In this document: positions 35,707 to 44,685 of the stretch, in pieces
Layout: every line of letters starts with the position of its first letter
Numbering within the stretch: the first letter of the stretch is position 1
NCBI GenBank assembly: GCA_963693305.1
Contig: OY855905.1
Location: 34,952,137 to 35,016,136, forward strand
Length of the DNA: 64,000 nucleotides
Source of the DNA: Meandrina meandrites
Taxonomy: Eukaryota > Cnidaria > Anthozoa > Scleractinia > Meandrinidae
Direction of reading: 5' to 3'
The notes under the pieces: model-generated
What the model saw: only the letters and a program-made list of their open reading frames with translations
What the model was told of the DNA's origin: nothing
Databases searched by the model: none
Program-made: the position numbers and the translations under genes

Positions 35707-37029
35707 TTAAGCTTTGAGGAGAACTTTTCCATTTACAATATCAACACCAAGCTCTTCTTCATGAAGAATGAGATCATAAAGACTGTAATTTGCATTTGGA
35801 TTCCCAGATAGCTGGTAAATGAACTGGATTTTGGTTGAACCACTTTTTATTTCTTCCTCCTGGTTTCCTAGATCGAAATAAATAAGTCCATACAAATCCT
35901 TAAAAGACTTCAAACTGATTGTTGGAGAAGTGTAATAAGCATTGAAATCTTTTTGATATTCCATCAATGTCCTGTATGCTTGTACAATCTCTGTATCTGG
36001 TTTCAATTCTTCATTGGGATAAAAAATACCGTTACTCAGTTCAAGCCTTGCATTTGAAAATGTTCGATTATTCGCGATGTTATATGTATTGAATAAAAAC
36101 GGATTCTGAGTTTGATCACTCATTTTTGCATCATTGAGAGCCCACACGAAAACATGTCTTGGTTTACGAATAGATGAAGTTATCCTGAATGTACCTTGAC
36201 GAACCATTGTTGATGGAGAAATCTCTATTCTTTCTTTGAGATATGACCATGTGTGAGGCTTCAGATATGTTTTGAGAAATATCTGCTCACCCTCAGCATT
36301 GAATATCATTTTTGGAACCCATAAAACAAGTCTTGTGACAATAAACCTGCCTGGGTCACCACCCGCACGAAATACAACATTGTCATCAGATTCAAGAGTG
36401 ACATCAATAGTGACTTTGCCATTGGGTGCTATTTCTCTCTCGAAAGAGTTGAAGAAACCATATCTGTTCAATGGTAATACAATGTTATTTACAGCAGCTG
36501 CTGTGAGTAATGCTTTTCTTTTTGCGAAACCTTCATTATATGTCCCATGATCTCTTGGTGCGATATTCTGAGCATCTCCTGTCAGTTGTAATGTTGTGTA
36601 TTTTTGAGATACAACACCGACAGCAGTATCTGGGTAATTGAACATACTTGGTCCGACTGTTTCAGTGTAACTTGATGATAATTCAGTCAGATTTTTCACA
36701 TTGATGGCATGATTAACTCCTGGTGTATCGAGAACATTAACTCCGTTGAAATCAACCTTCAACTGATTGATAAGTGAAAAACCGGAATTGACGGTTGCAA
36801 CCCGATCATTAGCACCGTAACCAGTGTTATCCATTTTTGTGAGTTTCCAATCAACTGAAAAGTACGGATTATGCCAGTCAAACGGATGAGTTTCACCACT
36901 ACTATCAACCACAAACCTGTATCCGCTCTTTTTTTCAAACTGGTTATTTGCAGGTGTTCTTATTGGATTTTGCAAATCAAATGAGACATATTCGTATCGT
37001 TTACAATATTGTGAACTTCTGAAAGTCAT
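35707..37029 (-). CDS. Major capsid protein, double jelly-roll (Polinton)
   Basis: An intact 440-residue, beta-rich protein. Features include PLNRYGFFNSFEREIAPNGK in the middle and a C-terminal YGLIYFDLGNQ, IQFIYQLSGNPNANYSLYDL and LHEEELGVD, the signature end of Polinton double jelly-roll capsid proteins. It would form the pseudo-hexameric capsomers of an icosahedral virion. The length is short compared with many Polinton capsid proteins, but both ends look complete. The ATG follows CATTATTATATA. It lies between the minor-capsid block and the protease, as in other Polintons. Confidence 0.85.
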   Translation of the reverse strand: MTFRSSQYCKRYEYVSFDLQNPIRTPANNQFEKKSGYRFVVDSSGETHPFDWHNPYFSVDWKLTKMDNTGYGANDRVATVNSGFSLINQLKVDFNGVNVLDTPGVNHAINVKNLTELSSSYTETVGPSMFNYPDTAVGVVSQKYTTLQLTGDAQNIAPRDHGTYNEGFAKRKALLTAAAVNNIVLPLNRYGFFNSFEREIAPNGKVTIDVTLESDDNVVFRAGGDPGRFIVTRLVLWVPKMIFNAEGEQIFLKTYLKPHTWSYLKERIEISPSTMVRQGTFRITSSIRKPRHVFVWALNDAKMSDQTQNPFLFNTYNIANNRTFSNARLELSNGIFYPNEELKPDTEIVQAYRTLMEYQKDFNAYYTSPTISLKSFKDLYGLIYFDLGNQEEEIKSGSTKIQFIYQLSGNPNANYSLYDLILHEEELGVDIVNGKVLLKA

Positions 37030-37078
37030 TATATAATAATGGTTTACATTATTTTACATTTCGGTTAATTTGTCGAAT

Positions 37079-37514
37079 TCAAGACTGAGTAACTGATTTT
37101 TCAATTGTTCTTCTGTCTTTTTCGTTTTTTTCTGGTTGAAATTTTTCATTTTCAGGATGTGATTGTAATAAGCTGACGATCACATCTCCCTTAATTTCTG
37201 ATTCAGTGTATTTTTTCGGTTTTGCAACCTTTTCTGTTTCTTTTTTGGTTGTTTTATTCAGTTTGTTATTGATGAGATCACCGGTTTTTTTGTACAACAT
37301 GTTCTACTCCTTTTTCAGCAGCTTTCATTGCTGTTCTTTTTGCTAAATCTTTGGCAGTTTCACTTGTGAATGCTTTTTTTGCGACAGAAATCAAACTGTT
37401 CATAATACCTTCTCCTTTTTGGTGATCATCAACATGTTCACCAGTTTCAATATCGATGTAATATGACATACCGGTATTCATATCTCTCACTTTTCTGATT
37501 CTTCTCATATACAA
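37079..37514 (-). pseudogene. Small amphipathic virion protein, frameshift at A7 (Polinton)
   Basis: The upstream frame 37514-37278 (78 aa) starts MYMRRIRKVRDMNTGMSYYI and continues with an amphipathic helix. The downstream frame 37300-37079 (73 aa) continues with KTGDLINNKLNK and ends polar. They meet at seven A (T7 at 37285-37291, plus strand), where one base fewer would join them. It is AT-rich before the start (TGTATTGTAT). It lies between capsid genes, so a virion or membrane-active role is likely but unproven. Confidence 0.6.
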
Positions 37515-37528
37515 TACAATATATAATA

Positions 37529-38273
37529 TTACACTTCTTTCAATAACAAAGTCAAGTTAATCGGTATATCATTCAGATCAACAGGATTATTCAATCCATC
37601 AGTGATATAAATTCTCAATTCTTTGATAATATTAGTATTGATTTTATTGAAAAGAGGTCGAGGTATTGTTTCTTTTATTTCAAATGGATAAGAAATCTGT
37701 AAATTGGCAACACTGAAACGATAAAGTACGTCACCTTGTTTTCCTGAAACGCGTGAGTCACTGAGAAGATTGCAATGAATGAAAATATTATCGACATTTC
37801 TTGTGATATTCGGAGTGTTCGATCCATATTTTGTTGATGTAACAATTTCTTTATTGAAACCGATCAGTTTCGAAAAATCACCTTCTCTCAAATCCAATTG
37901 ATAATTTTCTTCCAATTCAATATACACCTTCAATAATGACGATGAAAATGTAAGTGTGATACCTTTTCCCTCAGCAGTCAAATCACCATTCACTTCAAGT
38001 GTTTGTGAAATATACTCATTGATATCTGAATAAGAAAAATTTCCATCACGAAAAACAATTTCAACCCAATTTACTCCAGAATCTTTACTATATTTTATTT
38101 TGTTATTTTTATATTTCGAAGAAACATTGAACCAAGAATAAGTCATTTCAGCACTGTAAAGAGCTAAATAATATGTTTTATTCCTGTCTGAAACAATTTC
38201 CGGTATATGATCGATAGTGAAATCATGAGACATCATTACTATCATTACTACCCAAAAACATCGGAATTTCCAT
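37529..38273 (-). CDS. Minor capsid (penton, single jelly-roll) protein (Polinton)
   Basis: The frame 38245-37529 (238 aa) begins HDFTIDHIPEIV and is beta-rich, with YYLALYSAEMTYSW, WVEIVFRDGNFSYSDI and LRIYITDGLNNPVDL near the end, the pattern of Polinton minor capsid (penton) proteins. The ATG at 38273, preceded by TTGATATA, opens another frame that runs to near 38233, so the true N-terminus probably lies there and a one-base shift separates the two. It would form the fivefold vertex. Confidence 0.8.
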
Positions 38274-38285
38274 TATATCAATACA

Positions 38286-39476
38286 TTACATTAAATGAGT
38301 CTTGACAAATTTTTCATATTGTGGTTTCGTGATGACACCTTGTTTCAGTAAATAATCAATAATCTGCCACATTTCATTCTTGATAGCAATACTTGTATTA
38401 CCAGCCCTTCTGCTGCCAGTCAACAGAGTCAATCTTTTCATCAAATCTCTTGGGTCTGAGTATATGATTGCACCTCCAGTCAGTTTCGATTTTCCTGATG
38501 ATCTGTGTTTTGGTATGTTTGATAATATATTGAGATTATCAAATATTTTAAGTGCTTTTGATGAATACTTCTTCTTTGGATCGAACCTTTTTGTGAGAAG
38601 ATCGATAAGTGATTTGTCCGCAATGTCTTCATAAACCTTTTTGCCATCTTTCACAGCTTCAATGACCATCTCATTCATTAATCTTGGTACATTTATGAGC
38701 AAACCACCATACTGTCCATTATTTATCTTGTAAGCATTTCTCTTTGGTTGTTTATAAGTTCTGATACCTTCACCTGTTTTTTTACTCAACTCGATTCCTT
38801 TTATAACAGTGAGATATTTACTCAATGCCTGTTGATCTTTCATTGCGTTCTTTTTGACAATCGGATCTGCAGTTCGTCTTTTTCCAGTGAGATAAGATAT
38901 CTTTGATCTGACTTCTTTTTCATCTGGAATATTTTTCAAATTAGGATCAAATTCATATTTTCTTATGATATTTTTTTCACCGTAGTTGAAGACATTTTGT
39001 TTCATGACTTCTTTTTTTGGGACTTCTTCTTTGTCTTCTTCTTCTTCTTCTTCTTCTTCTTCTTCTTCTTCTTCTTCTTCTTCTTCTTCTTCTTCTTCTT
39101 CTTCTTCTTCTTCTTCTTCTTCTTCTTCTTCATCTTCTTCAGGTAAAGGATCAAGATCTGGTGGTAATCCAGCTAACCAACTTTTAACCCCACTTTTGTG
39201 AACCAGATGATGACATTGTTTCATTCAACATATCAACAGCTGTAATTAATTCTTCTTGTTTTTCATTCAATTTTTCAATTAATTTATCTTGTTTTTTATC
39301 AATAGTTTCTTTCACCTCTTTCTGAGATGTGATAACAGGTTTGAATAGTTCTTTGTTTTCAAATTGTCTTGATTGTTTTTCATCGAGAGTGTCTTTGATT
39401 CGTTTACTGATTTGTCTTTTCAAAAGATGATTTCCATAATGCTTCTTCTGATTTTTCTTAATTTTTCAATATCCAT
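38286..39476 (-). pseudogene. Coiled-coil/poly-Glu protein, two frameshifts (Polinton)
   Basis: The ATG at 39476 follows ATATAT and opens MDIEKLRKIRRSIMEIIF before a stop. A coiled-coil frame (39423-39184, KQDKLIEKLNEKQEELIT) follows in another phase. The 312-aa frame 39224-38286 carries LAGLPPDLDPLPEED, a run of about 40 Glu, then a basic region ending LLTGSRRAGNTSIAIKNEMW. The parts overlap in adjacent frames, so one gene of about 400 codons was probably broken twice (near 39425 and 39205). It resembles a conserved Polinton protein of unknown function in the virion gene block. The Glu run comes from an expanded GAA repeat. Confidence 0.6.
39035..39130. repeat. TTC microsatellite inside a Polinton gene
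   Basis: About 32 uninterrupted TTC units, read as GAA (Glu) on the coding strand. The antisense frame would be poly-Ser and is not considered a gene. Confidence 0.95.
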
Positions 39477-39564
39477 ATATATAGTTTAGATAAATGATAA
39501 AATGTATTTATTCATCAAGATAAATGCTGAAAGACAGATATTTTAATGTACATAATATATATCA
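39477..39564. promoter_or_regulatory. Divergent promoter region of the Polinton
   Basis: Only 88 bases separate the start of the leftward structural block (ATG at 39476) from the ATPase ATG at 39565. Each ATG is directly preceded by a TATATA-like run (ACTATATAT on the minus strand, ATAATATATATCA on the plus strand). It probably drives both gene blocks. Confidence 0.65.
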
Positions 39565-40200
39565 ATGAAGATTCCAAACTATGACAACAACAAAAAGAAA
39601 GACACAAAACGAAGCTTGAACAACTTTTTGAATGAAGAATTCAGAATGCTTATTTGTGGTCAGAGCAATTGTGGTAAAACAAATCTTCTCATGCATATAT
39701 TGAGAAGACCACTTGTGGTTTTCGATAAAATCATATTTCACACTCCAAATCGACACCAAGACAAAATAAAAGATCTTGAATCATTGATGGACGATATATC
39801 TCAAGAGGTTGGATATGATGTGATGGAGATCAAAACTGCTGATGAAATAATGGATACCGAAGAATATTCTGACAACAATAGAAAAATAGTGGTCTTCGAT
39901 GATTTAATAAATTGTTGTGACAAAATTCAATCTAAAATAGCAAATCATTTCACTGATGGAAGGCATCATAATATAAGTCCGATTTATTTGAGTCAAAGTT
40001 ACTATGATGTGCCTCAAAAAATAAGATTGAACAGTTCACATATGTTATTATATCCACCAGCCACAAAAAACCATTTTAATCTGATCGGCAAAGAAAACAG
40101 AATCAATCCAAATTTATTCGAGAAACTCAAACCTTATGAATTCTTGTTCATTGACAAAGAAAAGAAAAGCTGTAAAAAGAATTTTGATGAAATTGTCTAA
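39565..40200 (+). CDS. DNA-packaging ATPase (A32/FtsK-HerA type, Polinton ATP)
   Basis: An intact 211-residue P-loop ATPase. Walker A is GQSNCGKT at residues 32-39. Walker B is VVFDDL near 109-114. Further on are LSQSYYDVPQKIRLNSSH and a C-terminal basic stretch, as in the poxvirus A32-like packaging ATPases encoded by Polintons. The role would be ATP-driven filling of capsids with the transposon genome. It is the first gene of the rightward block. Confidence 0.93.
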   Translation: MKIPNYDNNKKKDTKRSLNNFLNEEFRMLICGQSNCGKTNLLMHILRRPLVVFDKIIFHTPNRHQDKIKDLESLMDDISQEVGYDVMEIKTADEIMDTEEYSDNNRKIVVFDDLINCCDKIQSKIANHFTDGRHHNISPIYLSQSYYDVPQKIRLNSSHMLLYPPATKNHFNLIGKENRINPNLFEKLKPYEFLFIDKEKKSCKKNFDEIV

Positions 40201-40212
40201 TCAATATGTATA

Positions 40213-40660
40213 ATGGTCAAATCATATTGTGTGAAACAGAAAAAACAGACAGAATGCGTGCCAGGAAGTGAAAAATATATGCAAACCAAAAATGGGAGAC
40301 TTATGATGAAATGTAAGTGTGCTGAGTGTGAAATAATTAAAACTCGTTTTGTAAGCAATAAACAAACTGGTCGTGGTGTCGGTGAGACAATAAATAAAAA
40401 GATTGGTGATAAGATTCCCGGATTTCAACAGGCTCAAGATATTGCATCCTTCTTAATGGGTGCCACAGGAGGTGATAAAAAAACTGTTCAATAAATATTG
40501 GAGCGGAGATATAGCGAAAGGAGCTTTTAACAATAAAACAGGATTACTCTCAAAGAAATTCTGGACTCATCCTTCGAAAGATTGTGTTATGAGGGTTGTG
40601 AAAAAAATGGCAAATGGCATAATACTTATGATTGTTAATTATTATAATCAATATATATAA
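40213..40660 (+). pseudogene. DUF5679-like zinc protein, frameshift at A7 (Polinton)
   Basis: Frame 40213-40494 starts KSYCVKQKKQ with NGRLMMKCKCAECEIIKTRF, a DUF5679-type treble-clef domain repeated in the next gene. A second frame (40460-40660) continues with LFNKYWSGD and LSKKFWTHPSK. They meet at seven A (40477-40483), where one base fewer would connect them. The ATG follows CAATATGTATA. The stop overlaps the next start by one base. Function unknown; the first of two adjacent paralogous zinc domains. Confidence 0.6.
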
Positions 40661-41351
40661 TGTGTAAATCATATTGTGTATCATGTGGAAAAAAAACAGA
40701 TTCAATCAATCCACGGAAAACGAAAGCAAAGAATGGTCGACTTATGGAAAAATCAAATTGTTCCATGTGTGGAAAAAATAAGAGTAAATTCGTCAAAGGC
40801 GGAGCTCTTGCACGTCGCAAAGGTCCTTCAACCACTGATAAAATAGCATACATGGCTTCAAATTTTGTCACACCAGCACCAAGTTTTGGAGCTTTTGGAA
40901 GAGTTCTTGCTGGTCAAGCTTTCAAAGGTGTAAAAGATAATGTGGATTATTTCAGACGAGGAAAGGGTGTCGACATTCATAAAGCAATTCTCAAAGTGGC
41001 TCCAAAGAAAGGATTCGTAATGCCTGGTCATAAATACACAGGTCCCGGTAATCCTTTAGAGAAACAGGTTAAATGGGATCAAAAAACGGTAAAATACTTG
41101 AGATATATGAAAAACCAACTGGAAAAACAGATGCTGTTTCAATGCAGCATGATGTAGATTACAGTGTCTGTGCAAATAAACCCTCAAAAGATCAAGTTAA
41201 GTGCAAAAATGAGGCTGACAGGAAGATGGTAAAATCACTTGATGCTATTCCATGGAAAGATAGACAATGGGGTCATGCTATTGCTCGAAATACCATTGCT
41301 GGAAAGGCTAAATTAGGTTTGGGTGTAAAAAAAAGGAAGTCAAAAAACTAG
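40660..41351 (+). pseudogene. DUF5679 plus phospholipase A2-like protein, frameshift (Polinton)
   Basis: Frame 40660-41157 has the DUF5679-type domain (SYCVSCGKKT, NCSMCGKNKSKF), a linker with VTPAPSFGAFGRV, and then a domain starting APKKGFVMPGHKYTGPGNPL, which looks like the Ca2+ loop of parvovirus-VP1-type phospholipase A2. The catalytic half, with MQHDVDYSVC (His-Asp), is in frame 41073-41351. The switch is at six A (41081-41086), where one base more would join them. In parvoviruses this enzyme breaches endosomal membranes during entry; an entry role here is inferred. ATG after CAATATATATA. Confidence 0.75.
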
Positions 41352-42304
41352 AAAGGCCGTCGAGTGAATACTGGCAAAAAGAATTAGCTGATGAATTACA
41401 CAAACCAATAAAGCGTAACTTCACCCGACGGCGTGTTATTGTAAATGGTGTTGATGAAATTTGGTGTTCTGATCTTGTCGAAATGCAACAGTTCAGTAAA
41501 TGGAATAAGGGGTTTCGATATCTTCTTATGGTACTTGATGTGTTTTCGAAATACGGCTGGTTAATTCCTTTGAAAGACAAAAAAGGTGAAACAGTGACTG
41601 AAGCATTCAAAACAATCCTCAAAGAAGGCAGAAAACCGGAATATTTATGGACTGATAAAGGAAAAGAGTATTACAACAAACACTTCAAAGACCTCTTGGA
41701 AAAGAATAAAATAACATTGTACTCAACTGAAAATGAGGAAAAGTCATCAGTTTGTGAAAGATGGAATAAAACAATTAAAACCAAAATGTGGAAGCAGTTC
41801 ACTGTTCAAGGTAATACGCAGTATCTTGATATATTGCCTGAATTAGTGAAACAGTATAACAACACAAAGCATTCAAGCATAAAAATGACACCAACAGAAG
41901 CCAGTAAAAAGAAGAATCAAGGGATTGTTTATTTCAATCTATATGGTGATATGGAACAAGTATCATTCAAACCTAAATTCAAAGTCGGCGACAGAGTCAG
42001 AATATCTAAGTATAAAAGAAAGACTTTCGACAAAGGTTATGCTCCAAACTGGACAGAAGAGATTTTCACAGTTGATAAGATCCAATACAGTAATCCAATC
42101 ACTTATAAATTAAAGGATTTGAATTATGAAGAAATAAAGGGTAGCTTTTATGAGCCTGAACTATTGAAAGCAAAACAGGATGTATTCAGAATTGATAAAG
42201 TGATCCGCAGAGATTATAAGAAGAAACGAGCTCTTGTCAAATGGAAAGGATACAGTGATGACTTCAACACGTGGATACCAATCAAAGACTTGAAAGACAT
42301 TTAA
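41336..42304 (+). CDS. Retroviral-type integrase with chromodomain (Polinton INT)
   Basis: DDE recombinase of the rve superfamily. The first Asp is in IWCSDLVEM (about 41465-41479), the second in WTDKGKEYY, and the Glu in ENEEKSSVCERWNKT. After the catalytic core comes an SH3-like segment (FKVGDRVRISKYK). At the C-terminus is a chromodomain (VIRRDYKKKRALVKWKGY, then WIPI). The first in-frame ATG (41483) lies after the first catalytic Asp, yet the frame is open upstream from about 41290 with integrase-like sequence, so the true start is unresolved. It may be read by frameshift from the preceding gene. It would cut and join the transposon ends with a 6-bp stagger. Confidence 0.92.
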   Translation, partial: EVKKLERPSSEYWQKELADELHKPIKRNFTRRRVIVNGVDEIWCSDLVEMQQFSKWNKGFRYLLMVLDVFSKYGWLIPLKDKKGETVTEAFKTILKEGRKPEYLWTDKGKEYYNKHFKDLLEKNKITLYSTENEEKSSVCERWNKTIKTKMWKQFTVQGNTQYLDILPELVKQYNNTKHSSIKMTPTEASKKKNQGIVYFNLYGDMEQVSFKPKFKVGDRVRISKYKRKTFDKGYAPNWTEEIFTVDKIQYSNPITYKLKDLNYEEIKGSFYEPELLKAKQDVFRIDKVIRRDYKKKRALVKWKGYSDDFNTWIPIKDLKDI

Positions 42305-42341
42305 ACATGAAAATTGTATAACCTATTAGTGAATAATACTT

Positions 42342-42399
42342 CAAGAGTTTCGACTCTTGCTTTCGCTTTTAGAAGCAAAAACGGTGTTCCCGTCTTTGC
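42342..42399 (+). terminator. Structured 3' region after integrase
   Basis: Hairpin CAAGAGT-TTCG-ACTCTTG (42342-42359), with a 7-bp stem and UUCG-type loop, is followed by a second imperfect hairpin (42375-42399, GCAAA...TTTGC). It lies between two same-strand genes and may end the integrase transcript. Confidence 0.5.
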
Positions 42400-42452
42400 T
42401 TTTCATTGTGGTGATTATTTGAAAAAAATAAAATAAAATATATACTTATAAT

Positions 42453-42920
42453 ATGAAACATCCTGATAAAATAGTCGTCAAACATTTGACATATGGAGAA
42501 TGCTTGAATAAAGACCGGTTGGTTTTGATAAAATACATAATCGCTAAAATGGCTGACTTGAATCCTTTTCCTCCAAAATGTTCTGAACCATTGAAATCTG
42601 AGATATATGATAAAATAGAGGAGAAATTGTCACATTCATACAAATACGAATTAATCGATATTCTCAAGAGTGAAAATGAATTGAGAATGATTTGTTCGGA
42701 CGTTAAAAATGGAATGATGAAAGAATTGATCAATTCGTTCAATGATGATGACATAGAGAGTGACACCGAAAGTGTCAGCGTAAGTGATATCAGTGATATC
42801 AGTGACATCGAAAGTGATGATGGAATTAAGATAGACAATCATGATGTTTCAAATTTTATGCGTGAATTAACAAGAGGCAGAAACAGTGCTGTTAAAATAA
42901 AATTCGGTGAAAATATATGA
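42453..42920 (+). CDS. Unknown acidic-tailed protein, 155 aa (Polinton)
   Basis: I do not recognise this protein. The N-terminal 90 residues look alpha-helical (NKDRLVLIKYIIAKMADL, EIYDKIEEKLSHSYKYEL). The C-terminal third has an acidic Ser-Asp-Ile repeat (SVSDISDISDIESDDG), suggesting a flexible, possibly phosphorylated tail. The ATG follows AAAATATATACTTATAAT, the standard start context of this element. It is in the rightward block between integrase and a small zinc protein. Confidence 0.65.
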   Translation: MKHPDKIVVKHLTYGECLNKDRLVLIKYIIAKMADLNPFPPKCSEPLKSEIYDKIEEKLSHSYKYELIDILKSENELRMICSDVKNGMMKELINSFNDDDIESDTESVSVSDISDISDIESDDGIKIDNHDVSNFMRELTRGRNSAVKIKFGENI

Positions 42921-42944
42921 AAAAAATATATTTCTAATATAGTT

Positions 42945-43334
42945 ATGATATATATGAATCATTGGATTAAAAACAAGAAAAAGAACAAGAACAAGAAAAT
43001 AAACAAATCGTGGTTATGTGACCTTTGTAATGACGGTTTGGATTATGGAACAAAAGGAAGATGGATACATATCAAAAACTCCAAAAAACATAAAAAAAAT
43101 TTTAAAGAAAAATATTATATGAATTATTCAGAAATGATTAATAGGTGGTCTATGACTTCTTCATTTTCCGTTTTTCATAATGGATATATATATGAAATTC
43201 CGTCGACGCTTGAAATAATTAATAAATTCGTGAAAATCGAAGAATCAGATGAGGCAACATCAGAAAAAAGGGGTGGTGGTGTGGGAATAAGAATAGAATT
43301 TCCAGAAAATAGTGACGTTCAAATTAAAACATAA
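42945..43334 (+). CDS. Small C2H2-like zinc protein (Polinton)
   Basis: A 129-residue frame. The second Met (42954) follows TATGATATAT and is the likelier start. A very basic Lys/Asn-rich N-terminus leads to WLCDLCNDGLDYG and WIHIKNSKKHK, a CxxC...H...H arrangement like a single C2H2 zinc finger. The C-terminus is acidic, then Gly-rich. It probably binds nucleic acid. The stop is followed by hairpins at 43354-43370 and 43419-43447. Confidence 0.6.
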   Translation: MIYMNHWIKNKKKNKNKKINKSWLCDLCNDGLDYGTKGRWIHIKNSKKHKKNFKEKYYMNYSEMINRWSMTSSFSVFHNGYIYEIPSTLEIINKFVKIEESDEATSEKRGGGVGIRIEFPENSDVQIKT

Positions 43335-43353
43335 ATATAAAATGATACAATAA

Positions 43354-43447
43354 GTTGTATGAAATACAACGTATTGTTGTTAATTGCTTTTAGCTGAATC
43401 ATTCGACCTTTCAGTTTTTAGCCAAAAATACTGATTGTTTCTGGCTA
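43354..43447. terminator. Hairpins between convergent Polinton genes
   Basis: GTTGTAT-GAA-ATACAAC (43354-43370) is a perfect 7-bp stem. TAGCCA (43419-43424) pairs with TGGCTA (43442-43447). They sit between the zinc protein (plus) and the HNH gene (minus), where both transcripts end. Confidence 0.45.
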
Positions 43448-43451
43448 TTTA

Positions 43452-44602
43452 TCAATAAAATTCTTGAAAATCTTTTAAATTAATGTAAAATTGATATGTT
43501 TCATTTTCATGATGTAAATCGTAATTTTCGTCTTTGTTGAGAACGGATTTGTTGATTTTGATGGGTTCTAATGAACCTAAATGCAATGTATCCAAATATG
43601 CATATCCGATATCGTGGTCTATTCCACAGTAATCATATTCTGGTTCTAATTCATACATCATGAAATCATCTCGTGATTCTTCTCCTATTTTATAGAATTT
43701 AGGCTCACAAGCGACTTGATAATGATTAATGTGAACAATGATATCACCAACCTTGAATCTTTTCAATTCACGATTTTTTTCATACTTTTCTTCGATTTTA
43801 TTCAATGATCTTTTCAATTTATATTCATTGATTTTGATTTTTTCCATTATTCTGTTGATTCTTGATTCGCTTTTGCAATATCTCATATGAACACTTCTGT
43901 ATCGGTGTTTATAAGAATTACCACACTTGCATACAAATAATTTATTCAATCTTTCTGCTTTTCTTCTCGCTTTTTCTTCTTCACTGACTCGTTTTGGACG
44001 TATGTTTTCTGATTTGATATAATTTTCAGGCATATCTTCTTTTTTAACATATTCAAATCTGTATCGTTTACCATCTTTCTTCGATATTCCTGTTTTGCAA
44101 AAATATTTATTTTCACAAACTTTGATAATAGTTCCATTATTCACACCTAAATATTTTTCTGTAGCGTAAATGCTGTTAAAATATGTCACTTCATTCGTTT
44201 CAATATTGATAGCCTTCACACATTTCCTATTTTGATGATTTTTTTCAACAAATGAATAATCACGATTTTTTGCCCCTTTTTTGTTATTCTCACTTGTGGT
44301 CAACAATTGTAAATTACACAATCTATTATCATCTCTGATATCGTTGATATGATCGATGACTTTTCCATCAGGAATAACACCATTGAAGCATTCCCAGATG
44401 AATCTGTGACTAAATAATTTTTACAATTCTTTTCTCCATGTTTTCTCACATTGACATACATATATCCACTAATATTCTCATTACCTTTCATGGGTACCTT
44501 TTTCACAATATTTATGACATTACCATTTTCATCCGCGGCATATAAATCATATATCGGATGTATTTTATATATAGAATTACTCATTTCAATCTTCATATTC
44601 AT
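43452..44602 (-). pseudogene. HNH homing-type endonuclease (NUMOD4-like), frameshift (Polinton)
   Basis: Frame 44602-44300 starts with a NUMOD4-like domain (YKIHPIYDLYAADENGNVIN, GYMYVNVRKHG). Frame 44321-43452, open back to about 44415, carries an HNH-type core (VIDHIND..., NRLCNLQLLT), a NUMOD-like DNA-binding repeat and a long basic coiled region with FVCKCGNSY. A single-base shift near 44415 separates the two. Such nucleases are mobile in phages and giant viruses. It is antisense to its neighbours, which fits later acquisition. The ATG follows GTTTGATAT. Confidence 0.72.
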
Positions 44603-44685
44603 ATATCAAACCATTCTTTTAAATATGTTACATGAAATTCATGAAGATACTTAAGAAAATGTCACTTTTATAAATTACATATAGA

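Noticed and set aside
37278..37300. Canonical -1 slippery site joining the 78- and 73-codon frames
   Set aside because: A AAA AAC is present, but the downstream frame requires a +1 (or -2) shift, so -1 frameshifting would not connect them; a one-base indel is simpler.
38986..39201. Poly-serine frame on the plus strand
   Set aside because: Antisense reading of the GAA repeat; the minus-strand frame has conserved flanks and fits the gene order.
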